Origin: JADZAI01 sp047602465
GTDB taxonomy: Bacteria; Pseudomonadota; Alphaproteobacteria; Micropepsales; Micropepsaceae
Assembly (NCBI GenBank): GCA_047602465.1
Contig: JASGHF010000001.1
Location: 2,232,001-2,296,000, forward strand
Direction of reading: 5' to 3'
DNA: 64,000 nucleotides
Position numbers and translations under genes: made by a program. Of the stretch, positions 57,033-64,000 are shown piece by piece; within the stretch, counting starts at the first letter, position 1, and each line of letters begins with the position of its first letter. The notes below the pieces were generated by a model. It saw only the letters and a program-made list of their open reading frames with translations. It did no database searches and had not been told where the DNA came from.

Positions 57033-57467
57033 ATGGCGCGCAAGCTGGCTTGGCACAGTCGCGTTCTCAAAAGCCACGATCTGACCGCGCTCGCAAAGAA
57101 CGTCGCGGGCATTCTGCTACACCATCTGAACGCCAAGACGGGCGATTGCTGGCTGGCGCAGACTGAAATGGCGGGGATGCTCGGCGTCACGCGCCGGGCG
57201 GTTCAGCTTTCGCTTGATGCGCTCGCACGCGAGGGATTCATCCGCGTGCAGGCGGGGCGCGGTCGTGGCCTTTCCAATCGCTATGAGGCGGTGTTCGCCG
57301 AGGAACGCCCGCGCGAAAAGGCGAACGAGGATTCGCATCAAGCGCCGGAAAAGGCGAACGGCGATTCCGAAAAAGGCGAATCCTCATTCGCACAGGAATC
57401 CTTGAAGGAATCCTTGAATCCCCCCTTACCCCCCCACGCACGCCAGCCGAGGCGTTCGAGGCGATGA
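57033..57467 (+). CDS. Prophage helix-turn-helix protein, replication-initiator-like
   Basis: A 144-aa protein with a winged-helix domain (about residues 20-85): LTALAKNVAGILLHHLNAKTG, then CWLAQTEMAGMLGVTRRAVQ and LSLDALAREGFIRVQAGRGRG. The tail is rich in Glu and Lys and ends near C-runs. Similar domains start phage replication proteins. The next gene overlaps by ATGA, but reading one frame over in the C-run (57420-57436) gives a plausible coding linker LTPPRTPAEAFEA straight into it, so the two may be one gene split by an indel. Confidence 0.7.
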   Translation: MARKLAWHSRVLKSHDLTALAKNVAGILLHHLNAKTGDCWLAQTEMAGMLGVTRRAVQLSLDALAREGFIRVQAGRGRGLSNRYEAVFAEERPREKANEDSHQAPEKANGDSEKGESSFAQESLKESLNPPLPPHARQPRRSRR

Positions 57468-57703
57468 AACGCCTGTGGCCCTTCCCGGTCGGCAACCCCG
57501 CGTGGATACACGCCCGATCCAGCTTCAACCGCTGTGTCGATGCCGGACGCTTCGACGTCTCGGCGTTCTATGCCGGATTGCTGGCCTTCCGGCTTTCGCT
57601 CGGCAATGGGGACCGCGACCCGCCGTCGCCGCAAGACTGGATCATCCGGCGCGGCTGGATCGACCGGCAGCTTCTCGCCTTCCCGATGGCGAGGGCGGCG
57701 TAA
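57464..57703 (+). CDS. Prophage hypothetical protein, possible C-terminal part of 57033 gene
   Basis: A 79-aa frame: MKRLWPFPVGNPAWIHARSS then FNRCVDAGRFDVSAFYAGLLAF. It looks like the C-terminal domain of a phage replication-type protein rather than a stand-alone protein. Overlaps the upstream gene by ATGA and the HNH gene by one base. Confidence 0.6.
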   Translation: MKRLWPFPVGNPAWIHARSSFNRCVDAGRFDVSAFYAGLLAFRLSLGNGDRDPPSPQDWIIRRGWIDRQLLAFPMARAA

Positions 57704-58113
57704 TGGCGTGGCCGTATCACCTGACCGCATGGCGTCGCCTGCGCCTCGCGAAGCTGGCGGACAAGCCCCTGTGCGAGGTCTGCGAGCGGCGCGGACAAGC
57801 GGTCGCGGCGACCGTGGTCGACCATCGTGTCGCCATCGCCAAAGGCGGCGATCCCTTCCCGCCGCTCGACGGCCTCATGTCGCTGTGCGCGTCGTGCCAC
57901 GGCTTCAAGACGGCGGCGACAGACAACCCTCACGCCTTCGGCGGCGGAAGCGAGGTCGCGTTCAAGGGATGCGGCGTCGATGGCTTCCCGGTCGACGCCG
58001 CTCATCCCTTCTACCTGCATAGCGATACGGGGGGCGGGGTGAAGGACGGGGAACTGCCGCCTGAAACCGACGGCCATACAGACAAAATCACTAAGTTCGG
58101 AGTCCGCCCATGA
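57703..58113 (+). CDS. Phage HNH endonuclease
   Basis: A 136-aa HNH nuclease: WRRLRLAKLADKPLCEVCERRG carries the first zinc Cys pair, VVDHRVAIAKGGDPF the catalytic His, and LMSLCASCHGFKTA the second Cys pair. Such HNH genes next to the terminase take part in genome packaging of HK97-type phages. Overlaps the genes on both sides. Confidence 0.88.
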   Translation: MAWPYHLTAWRRLRLAKLADKPLCEVCERRGQAVAATVVDHRVAIAKGGDPFPPLDGLMSLCASCHGFKTAATDNPHAFGGGSEVAFKGCGVDGFPVDAAHPFYLHSDTGGGVKDGELPPETDGHTDKITKFGVRP

Positions 58114-58445
58114 TGACCACCCGCGAGGAACGGATGCTTGCGGTTCGCAAGGCCGCCATAGCCATTCTCGATAACGGGGCAATCGCCATGCCGGAAACGA
58201 ACGGCGTCGCGACCCGGTTGCGGGAGGTCAGCGACTTCGTTGTCATCGAGACGTGCATCAAGGGCTGGCGCGTGGTCGACCTCTACCAGAACGGCGCGCG
58301 CGTTTTCGCTGCCCGCTGGCACGTCCCCGACCCTGAGAAGCCCAAGAAGTTTTTCAGCATGGAATGTTGCCTTTGGGGCGATCCGACTTGGCATCGCCAG
58401 TTCATGCACGTGCGCGAGCAATTCGGAATCGGCGAGGCCGTGTAA
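58110..58445 (+). CDS. Prophage hypothetical protein between HNH and terminase
   Basis: A 111-aa protein (MMTTREERMLAVRKAAIAIL...) in the position where a small terminase subunit is often found, but no helix-turn-helix or other small-terminase feature is clear. Coupled to the HNH gene by a four-base overlap; the terminase starts 2 bases after it. Confidence 0.6.
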   Translation: MMTTREERMLAVRKAAIAILDNGAIAMPETNGVATRLREVSDFVVIETCIKGWRVVDLYQNGARVFAARWHVPDPEKPKKFFSMECCLWGDPTWHRQFMHVREQFGIGEAV

Positions 58446-58446
58446 C

Positions 58447-60087
58447 ATGGGCCTTCGTGGACCCGGCGCTAAGGCGATTCATCTGGCGGTCGTGGATAGC
58501 GCCCAGCCGGAATTGTTCGCGCCTGCGCCGCTTCCTGCGCCGCCGTGGGAGGCCGAGGGGCTGACGCGGGCTGGCCGCGTCATCGCGTTCTGCGAAACCC
58601 TGACCGTGACCGCCGGTCGCCTCGCCGGGCAGCCGCTCAAGCTGCGGCCGTGGCAGCGCGCCATCATCGAGGAAATCTATGCGGTCGACGCCGAGAGTCA
58701 GCGCCCGGTTCGCACCGCCGTTTTGAGCATGGGCCGCAAGAACGGCAAGACGGGCCTCGCCGCCGCGCTCGCGCTTTGCCATCTGGCGGGGCCGGAAGCG
58801 GAAATGCGCGGCGAGGTCTATTCGGCGGCGAACGACAAGAAACAGGCCGCCAAGCTCTATGCCGAAATGGCCGCCATGATCCGCGTTCATCCGAGGCTGA
58901 ACGGTCGAATCTCCGAGCGGTCGCACAGCAAGGAAATGACGGATCATCAAACCGGCTCGATCTATGTTGCTCTGTCCGCCGACGCCAAGACCAAGCACGG
59001 CCTTTCGCCCTCGTTCGTGATCTATGACGAACTTGGGCAGGCGCGGTCGAATTCGCTCTATGAGGCGCTGAACACGGCTATGGGCGCGCGCGACGACCCG
59101 CTGATGCTGGTTATCTCCACCCAGGCGGATACCGCGACCGCGCCCATGTCGATCATCATAGACTACGGCCTTGAGGTTAGCGCCGGGCAGGTCGATGACC
59201 CCAGCTTTCGCCTGTTCATGTTCGCCGCGCCGGAGGATGCCGACCCGTGGGCCGAGGAAACGTGGCGCATGGCGAATCCGGCGCTCGGCGATTTCCTGTC
59301 GCTCGCCGAGGTCCGCCGTCAGGCCGATCAAGCGCGCCGGATGCCGTCACAGGAACCGGCGTTCCGCAACCTCATCCTGAATCAGCGTGTCGCGACCGAG
59401 CGGCAATTCCTCTCGGCGGCCGAATGGATGGCGAACCGCGAAGCGCCGAACGTCGAGCGGTTGAAAGGTCGCAAATGTTACGCGGCGCTCGACCTGTCCG
59501 CCGTGCGCGATCTCACGGCGCTAGTTCTGGTGTTCCCGGACGATGAAGGCCGGTTCGACGTTCTACCGTTCTTCTGGCTTCCGAACGATGTGCTGCGCGA
59601 GCGGGAGGACGAGGATAAGAACGCCTATCTTGCGTGGAAGCTGGCGGGCTTCCTCGAAACGACGCCCGGCGTGACAATCAGCTACGATCATGTCGCGCAT
59701 CGCCTCGCCGAACTGGCTGAACAGTTCGACATTCAGATGCTCGGTTATGACCGCTGGAAGATTGAAGAGTTTAAGCGGGCGCTTGCGCGCATCGGCGTCG
59801 AAATCCAGATGGCCCCGTTCGGACAGGGCTTCCGTGAAATGGGGCCTGCAGTCGATACGCTCGAACGCTGCGTTGCCGAACGCCGCCTGCGCCACGGCTC
59901 ACACCCGGTCCTGAACATGTGCGTGTCGAACGCCGTCGCGGTCGCCGACCCGGCAGGCAATCGCAAGCTGGACAAGAAAAAGAGCCGGGGCCGCATCGAC
60001 GGCATCGTCGCGCTCGCAATGGCTCTATCAATTGCTGAGCGGTATGCACTTGCCGCTTCGGATATTAATCTCGTCTGGTCGATTTGA
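58447..60087 (+). CDS. Phage terminase large subunit
   Basis: A 546-aa DNA-packaging motor. The ATPase part has a Walker A variant SMGRKNGKTGLAAALAL and Walker B FVIYDELGQA; the C-terminal nuclease part has the acidic AALDLSAVRDLTAL and later DGIVALAMAL. ATG 58447 just after the upstream stop. Length and layout match HK97-type terminases (Terminase_1/YmfN type). Confidence 0.92.
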   Translation: MGLRGPGAKAIHLAVVDSAQPELFAPAPLPAPPWEAEGLTRAGRVIAFCETLTVTAGRLAGQPLKLRPWQRAIIEEIYAVDAESQRPVRTAVLSMGRKNGKTGLAAALALCHLAGPEAEMRGEVYSAANDKKQAAKLYAEMAAMIRVHPRLNGRISERSHSKEMTDHQTGSIYVALSADAKTKHGLSPSFVIYDELGQARSNSLYEALNTAMGARDDPLMLVISTQADTATAPMSIIIDYGLEVSAGQVDDPSFRLFMFAAPEDADPWAEETWRMANPALGDFLSLAEVRRQADQARRMPSQEPAFRNLILNQRVATERQFLSAAEWMANREAPNVERLKGRKCYAALDLSAVRDLTALVLVFPDDEGRFDVLPFFWLPNDVLREREDEDKNAYLAWKLAGFLETTPGVTISYDHVAHRLAELAEQFDIQMLGYDRWKIEEFKRALARIGVEIQMAPFGQGFREMGPAVDTLERCVAERRLRHGSHPVLNMCVSNAVAVADPAGNRKLDKKKSRGRIDGIVALAMALSIAERYALAASDINLVWSI

Positions 60088-60099
60088 GGGTGCAGGGAA

Positions 60100-60519
60100 A
60101 TGACGACCAAACAGGAAGCGGCGGCTGCTCAGATTGATGCAGCAATTCAAATGCTGCGCGCAGGCAACCTCTGTGCGGCAATTACGCTAAGCCAAGCTGG
60201 AGCAAACTGTATCCCAGATGGGCGGGAGATTTGGGATAAAATGCAGGGCGTCTACAACGACGCACAAGTTCAGTGCGACGCGAAAGCTTCCGTGTGGCTG
60301 AATGAAGCCGCAAACTGGCTAAAGCACTGTAATAGCAACACCACACGAAGCCATGAGTTTGAAATTAGCTCAGAGGAAGCGCGCATTTACGTTTGGCGTG
60401 GCATTGCAACCTTTCGCACGGTCTATGGAGAAGACACATTGACCTCGACCATGGACGATTTCATGCGAAAGGACTGGCAAGATTTCGTTCGCGAGTGTGA
60501 AAGTCAGAAAAGACGTTGA
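60100..60519 (+). CDS. Prophage hypothetical protein
   Basis: A 139-aa helical protein (QIDAAIQMLRAGNLCAAITL; AANWLKHCNSNTTRSHEFEI), with AGGGA before ATG 60100. No family recognised. Its base composition is lower in GC than the terminase and capsid genes, so it may be a later insertion (moron) between them. Confidence 0.6.
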   Translation: MTTKQEAAAAQIDAAIQMLRAGNLCAAITLSQAGANCIPDGREIWDKMQGVYNDAQVQCDAKASVWLNEAANWLKHCNSNTTRSHEFEISSEEARIYVWRGIATFRTVYGEDTLTSTMDDFMRKDWQDFVRECESQKRR

Positions 60520-60568
60520 CATAACCTCACTTGTCGGTAGAGCTTAGCGTGTTGTTGAGAATCACGCG

Positions 60569-61093
60569 ATGCCCGACCCTGACGTCCCTCGCTATCGTTT
60601 GAGCAAAATCGCAAACGTGCTCGGCATGTCGCCGAACATCGTCCACAACTGGCTGAATAGCCCGCAGCGCGTGTTCGCCTTGTCGGACGAAGATGAAGCG
60701 GCAGTCGGTTCTGGCGGCAATCATCGCTTCACTTTCGAGTCTGCGCTTCGCATCGGCATCTTGCGCGCCTGTTCGGAACACGGCCTGCCGCCTTCTAAAG
60801 GCGTCAACGTGGTCATGTCCTACATGGAAACGGGGTCGGATACTCATTGGAACGGCAAACGGTATCGCCGAGCGCCGGGGCAGGATTTCAAGGGCGGCGT
60901 CCAGACTGTTCTGGTCTTGAGCAAGGCTTATTCTCCGCATGGCTTCACGATCATCCCGTGTGCAACGGATGACTCTTGGGTCAGCTTGATCGGCGTGCAC
61001 ATGTTAGGTGCTGCCGTCATCAACCTCACCGCTCTACGCAATGCGCTGCGTGAATATCTGGACGCGCCGACCTCGGAGGATCGCCAGACGTAG
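60569..61093 (+). CDS. Prophage MerR-like helix-turn-helix protein
   Basis: A 174-aa protein. YRLSKIANVLGMSPNIVHNW at residues 9-28 is a MerR-like helix-turn-helix; FTFESALRIGILRACSEHGL follows. The remainder is unrecognised. Lower GC than its phage neighbours. Together with the preceding gene it forms an insert between terminase and capsid; it may be a regulatory or superinfection gene. Confidence 0.6.
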   Translation: MPDPDVPRYRLSKIANVLGMSPNIVHNWLNSPQRVFALSDEDEAAVGSGGNHRFTFESALRIGILRACSEHGLPPSKGVNVVMSYMETGSDTHWNGKRYRRAPGQDFKGGVQTVLVLSKAYSPHGFTIIPCATDDSWVSLIGVHMLGAAVINLTALRNALREYLDAPTSEDRQT

Positions 61094-61274
61094 AACACCT
61101 TTCCTCGCGCGGAAAATCGCGGCTGCGCGGCCCATCCGAGAGCGTCTAGGTGCGCGCGAGGATTCAAGAGGTCTAGCCTACTCGCCTCTTGAACAATCAC
61201 ACCGAACACGCGAGGCCGCACCCTTTTTCAGATTGAGCGTCGTGAGACGGCCAGTCCCTTTGATGGAGAGAACA

Positions 61275-62552
61275 ATGAAGCTTGCTGAACTTGTCTCGCG
61301 CCGTGGCCGCCTCGTGGCCGAGGCGCGGGGCCTTCTCGACAAGGCATCGACCGAGAAGCGTGACCTTGCCGAGAACGAGTCGGCGCGCGTCGATGCCATC
61401 AAGACGGAAATCGAAACGCTCGAAAAGCGCATCGCGACCGAAACCACGGTCGCGGAGTGGGAGCGCCAGGCATCCGCCGACCCGGTTTCGCCGGGCCGCG
61501 ACACGGTCGAGGCCGAGGCGCGCAATTTCAGCCTGCGCTCTGTCATCGCCAGCCAGATTCCCGACATCGCGCATACGGTCGATGTGGGCCGCGAGCGCGA
61601 GATTTCGGCCGAACTGGCGAAGCGCATGGGTCGTCCCGTTCAGGGCATCGTCGTGCCGATGCAGGTCTTTCAGATCAAACAGCGCGTGCTCACCACGGCC
61701 GCGCCGGTCGGCGGTCCCGGCGGCAATCTCATCGGGACCGATCATCGCGGCGATCTGTTCATCGACATTCTGCGCGCCCGCCTGATTACGCAGGGCCTTG
61801 GCGCGCGCGTCCTGTCCGGCCTGACGGGCAATGTCGATATTCCGCGCCGCAAGGCATCGAACACCGCGTCGTGGATCGCTGAGAACGCCGCGCTGACGCC
61901 GAACGATCCGCAGTTCGACAAGGTGCAGCTTACGCCCAAGCATGTCGGCGCGCTGACCGAGTTCAGCCGGAACATGCTTCTGCAGTCGTCGCCGGACGTG
62001 GAACAGCTTATCCGCGCCGACTTCGCGGCTGTGCTCGCCGAGGGCATCGACCGCGCGGCCATTAACGGGGGCGGAGCCAACGAGCCTGACGGCATCCTCC
62101 AGACGCCGGGCATTGGCTCGTTCGATGTGTCGCCGCTTTCGTGGAGCGGCGTGCTCGACGGCATCGCGGATATTGAGACGGCGAACGCCGATACCGGCGC
62201 GCTCGGCTGGGCGACCCATCCGCAGGCCGTGAAGCTGATGCGCGGCACGCTGAAGGTGAACGCCGATGCGGGCGCGGGCTTCATCATGGACGCGCCCGGC
62301 CAGCTTGCCGGTTATCGCCTCGCGTCCTCGACGGTTGTCCCGACGAACGGAAGCCCAGCCCAGCCGTCGCTGATTTTTGGCAACTGGAACGACCTGATGA
62401 TCGGCTATTGGTCGGCCTTTGAAATCCTCGTGAACCCTTATGAGTCGACGGCCTATGCCAAGGGCAACGTGCAGGTTCGCGGGCTGCTGACCTGTGACGT
62501 TGCTGTGCGTCATCCCGTGTCGTTCACCGCCGGGAACGTGAGCGCGAGCTAA
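61275..62552 (+). CDS. HK97-type major capsid protein
   Basis: A 425-aa protein: an N-terminal coiled-coil delta-domain (about residues 1-75, KLAELVSRRGRLVAEARGLL), followed by the HK97 fold with GGNLIGTDHRGDLFIDILRA, AALTPNDPQFDKVQLTPKHV and FGNWNDLMIGYWSAFEILVN. The delta-domain is removed during maturation, presumably by the protease encoded at 63152. ATG 61275 with GGAGAG upstream. Confidence 0.93.
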   Translation: MKLAELVSRRGRLVAEARGLLDKASTEKRDLAENESARVDAIKTEIETLEKRIATETTVAEWERQASADPVSPGRDTVEAEARNFSLRSVIASQIPDIAHTVDVGREREISAELAKRMGRPVQGIVVPMQVFQIKQRVLTTAAPVGGPGGNLIGTDHRGDLFIDILRARLITQGLGARVLSGLTGNVDIPRRKASNTASWIAENAALTPNDPQFDKVQLTPKHVGALTEFSRNMLLQSSPDVEQLIRADFAAVLAEGIDRAAINGGGANEPDGILQTPGIGSFDVSPLSWSGVLDGIADIETANADTGALGWATHPQAVKLMRGTLKVNADAGAGFIMDAPGQLAGYRLASSTVVPTNGSPAQPSLIFGNWNDLMIGYWSAFEILVNPYESTAYAKGNVQVRGLLTCDVAVRHPVSFTAGNVSAS

Positions 62553-62556
62553 GGCG

Positions 62557-63159
62557 ATGCTGCGGATTTATCGCACCGTTGCGCCCGCGTCGCTGCCGGT
62601 TTCTCTGGTGGAGGCGTGGGCGCATCTGCGGCTCGACCCGTCAGGGTCGCCGTTGGCGCATCCCGAGGATGTGCTCATCAATTTGCAGCTTGCAGCCGCG
62701 ACCGATTATCTCGACGGCTGGGCCGGGGTGCTCGGCCGCTGCATGATCGAGCAAACGTGGTGCGTCGAGTTCGCGCGGCCGGGCGATTTCGGGCAGTTCA
62801 AGATTGAAATGCCTGTCGCCGGAATCGTGTCGGTCGAGGTTCTGCGCGACGGGGCTTATGAGACGGTTCCGCCGTCCAACTATGCGCTGCGCCAGCGCGA
62901 CACGGAAGCGTTCGTGCGCCCGCGCTCTGGCCTTAGCTGGGGCCGCTACGACTCCGACGAAGCGGCGTTCCGCGTCACCTTCAGGGCTGGTTACGGCGAC
63001 GATCCGGCGGCCGTGCCTGCGCCGCTGCGTTGCGCGATCCTGTTGATGCTCGGCGAACTTTTTGAGAACCGTGAGGCCATCGTGACTGGCGGCACGGTTC
63101 AGAAAATCCCGGCCTTCGACGCGCTCATCGCGCCCTATCGGATTCGCCCCAATGGCTGA
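62557..63159 (+). CDS. Head-tail connector protein, gp6-like
   Basis: A 200-aa protein of the phage gp6/YqbG head-tail adaptor group: PVSLVEAWAHLRLDPSGS, then LQLAAATDYLDGWAGVLGR and the C-terminal FRAGYGDDPAAVPAPLRCAI. Four bases after the capsid stop; its end overlaps the protease start by 8 bases. Confidence 0.82.
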   Translation: MLRIYRTVAPASLPVSLVEAWAHLRLDPSGSPLAHPEDVLINLQLAAATDYLDGWAGVLGRCMIEQTWCVEFARPGDFGQFKIEMPVAGIVSVEVLRDGAYETVPPSNYALRQRDTEAFVRPRSGLSWGRYDSDEAAFRVTFRAGYGDDPAAVPAPLRCAILLMLGELFENREAIVTGGTVQKIPAFDALIAPYRIRPNG

Positions 63160-63703
63160 CGCTCTTGAACGCCGTGCCTCGGTCGTAGAGGTCCGCGCCA
63201 AGGGCCGCAGGCTGGAAGGCTATGCGGCCGTGTTCGGCGAGGAAGCGCGCCTCGGCCCGGTTATCGAGACGATCCGCCCCGGCGCGTTTGCCGCGTCGCT
63301 CGCCGAAAAGCGTGACGTGCTCGCCCTTGTCGACCACGATATGAGCCGCGTGCTTGCCCGAACCCGTTCCGGCACGCTTCGCATCGGCGAGGACTCGCGC
63401 GGCCTGCCGTTCGACCTCGACCTGCCGGACACGACCGCCGGTCGCGACGTTCTGGCCCTCGCCGAGCGCGGCGACCTCGGCGGGGCCAGCTTCGCCTTCA
63501 GGCCGCGCGCGGGCGGCGAGGTCCGCGAAACCGGCCGTCGCATCCTGACGGCCGTGGACCTCTTTGAAATCTCGGTCGTGCAGGCGTTCCCTGCCTATGA
63601 AGGAACGCTTGTCTATGCCCGTTCTGGCGCGGGCGTGTCACACGCCCATGAGCCGCGCGGCGTGGCGCTTACCCGCGCGTGGCTGGACACTGTGGGGCGC
63701 TAA
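63152..63703 (+). CDS. HK97-type prohead protease
   Basis: A 183-aa herpesvirus-assemblin-like serine protease. LEGYAAVFGEEARLGPVIET and LALVDHDMSRVLARTRSGTL carry the catalytic His (DH), and LGGASFAFRPRAG the Ser. It would cut the capsid delta-domain. It lies downstream of the capsid gene, the reverse of the usual order. One-base overlap with the portal start (TAATG). Confidence 0.9.
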   Translation: MADALERRASVVEVRAKGRRLEGYAAVFGEEARLGPVIETIRPGAFAASLAEKRDVLALVDHDMSRVLARTRSGTLRIGEDSRGLPFDLDLPDTTAGRDVLALAERGDLGGASFAFRPRAGGEVRETGRRILTAVDLFEISVVQAFPAYEGTLVYARSGAGVSHAHEPRGVALTRAWLDTVGR

Positions 63704-64000
63704 TGGGCCTTCTCTCGTTTCTCGGCCTTGAGCGCCGTTCCGCACCCGCCCCGGTTGCCGACCCCTATTTCGCGCTGAACGCCCCGTGGCGCGGCGTCGG
63801 CTCGGCCTCGCCTGACGTGGTTCTGTCCAATCTGGCGGTCGCCGCGCGCTGCGTCTCGCTGCGTTCGGAACTACTGGCGAGCGTGCCGCTGTTCTTGTTC
63901 CGCCGCTCCGGCAACGGCGGACGCGAACGCGCGGCTGACACGCCGCTCTATGGCGTGCTGCACGACCTGTTCAATGAGAACATGACCGCTTTCGAGGGCC
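63703..64000 (+). CDS. Phage portal protein, cut by the window edge
   Basis: The first 99 residues only. MGLLSFLGLERRSAPAPVAD and VVLSNLAVAARCVSLRSELL followed by LLASVPLFLFRR match the start of HK97-type portal proteins, the ring through which DNA enters the head. Continues past 64000. Confidence 0.88.
   Translation, partial: MGLLSFLGLERRSAPAPVADPYFALNAPWRGVGSASPDVVLSNLAVAARCVSLRSELLASVPLFLFRRSGNGGRERAADTPLYGVLHDLFNENMTAFEG

Overview
The window is about 64 kb of GC-rich chromosomal DNA from an alphaproteobacterium, most likely a sphingomonad. The evidence is a TonB-dependent receptor beside a GPH symporter, a MucR-type regulator, a short type II-C Cas9 with its alphaproteobacterial repeat, and frequent GTG/TTG starts. 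The assignment rests on gene content only. A core-like stretch is followed by several accessory blocks.

Layout. 1-5.5 kb: cytochrome c (cut by the window edge), hemC, a CoA-transferase/HMG-CoA lyase pair, a frameshifted nitroreductase and an AraC regulator. 5.7-13.1 kb: one tightly packed operon with an autotransporter, a PqqD-like protein, an HPr-kinase-like protein, two family-2 glycosyltransferases and an NTP_transf_5-type nucleotidyltransferase. 13.1-19.3 kb: a minus-strand glycoside-use block (alpha-L-fucosidase, TetR regulator, lipocalin-like protein, GPH symporter, TonB receptor). The receptor has lost its 5' part at an IS6-family element. 20.9-34.1 kb: a type I secretion / RTX island with an HlyB-like ABC exporter, an HlyD-like adaptor, a lipoprotein, two mutually related unrecognised exported proteins, a giant RTX protein in two overlapping frames and an HlyC-type acyltransferase, then a frameshifted MucR. 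Much of 24.5-29.6 kb is visibly richer in A+T than its surroundings. 35.0-39.4 kb: MerR regulator divergent from an old-yellow-enzyme / acetoacetate-decarboxylase-like / chloroperoxidase (nonsense-interrupted) / DJ-1 block. 39.5-46.9 kb: a complete type II-C CRISPR-Cas locus with 44 repeats, cas2, cas1, cas9 and a divergently encoded tracrRNA. 47.1-56.3 kb: a mobile module with DUF3489, a broken DUF2924 gene, a large serine recombinase, a 74-aa controller-like XRE protein, a PD-(D/E)XK nuclease-like gene behind a shared operator, and a ParB-methyltransferase fusion. 57.0-64.0 kb: the left part of an HK97-type prophage (HNH, terminase, capsid, connector, protease, portal) running off the right edge.

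How the parts fit. The RTX island carries everything for an acylated type I-secreted protein except the outer-membrane TolC partner. The CRISPR locus is internally consistent: the tracrRNA anti-repeat is an exact 24-nt complement of the repeat and fixes array transcription as left to right. Single-base disruptions recur (nitroreductase, MucR, cas2, cas9 and perhaps the RTX gene and a phage gene), several at homopolymers. Part of the apparent gene decay may therefore be base-calling error rather than biology.
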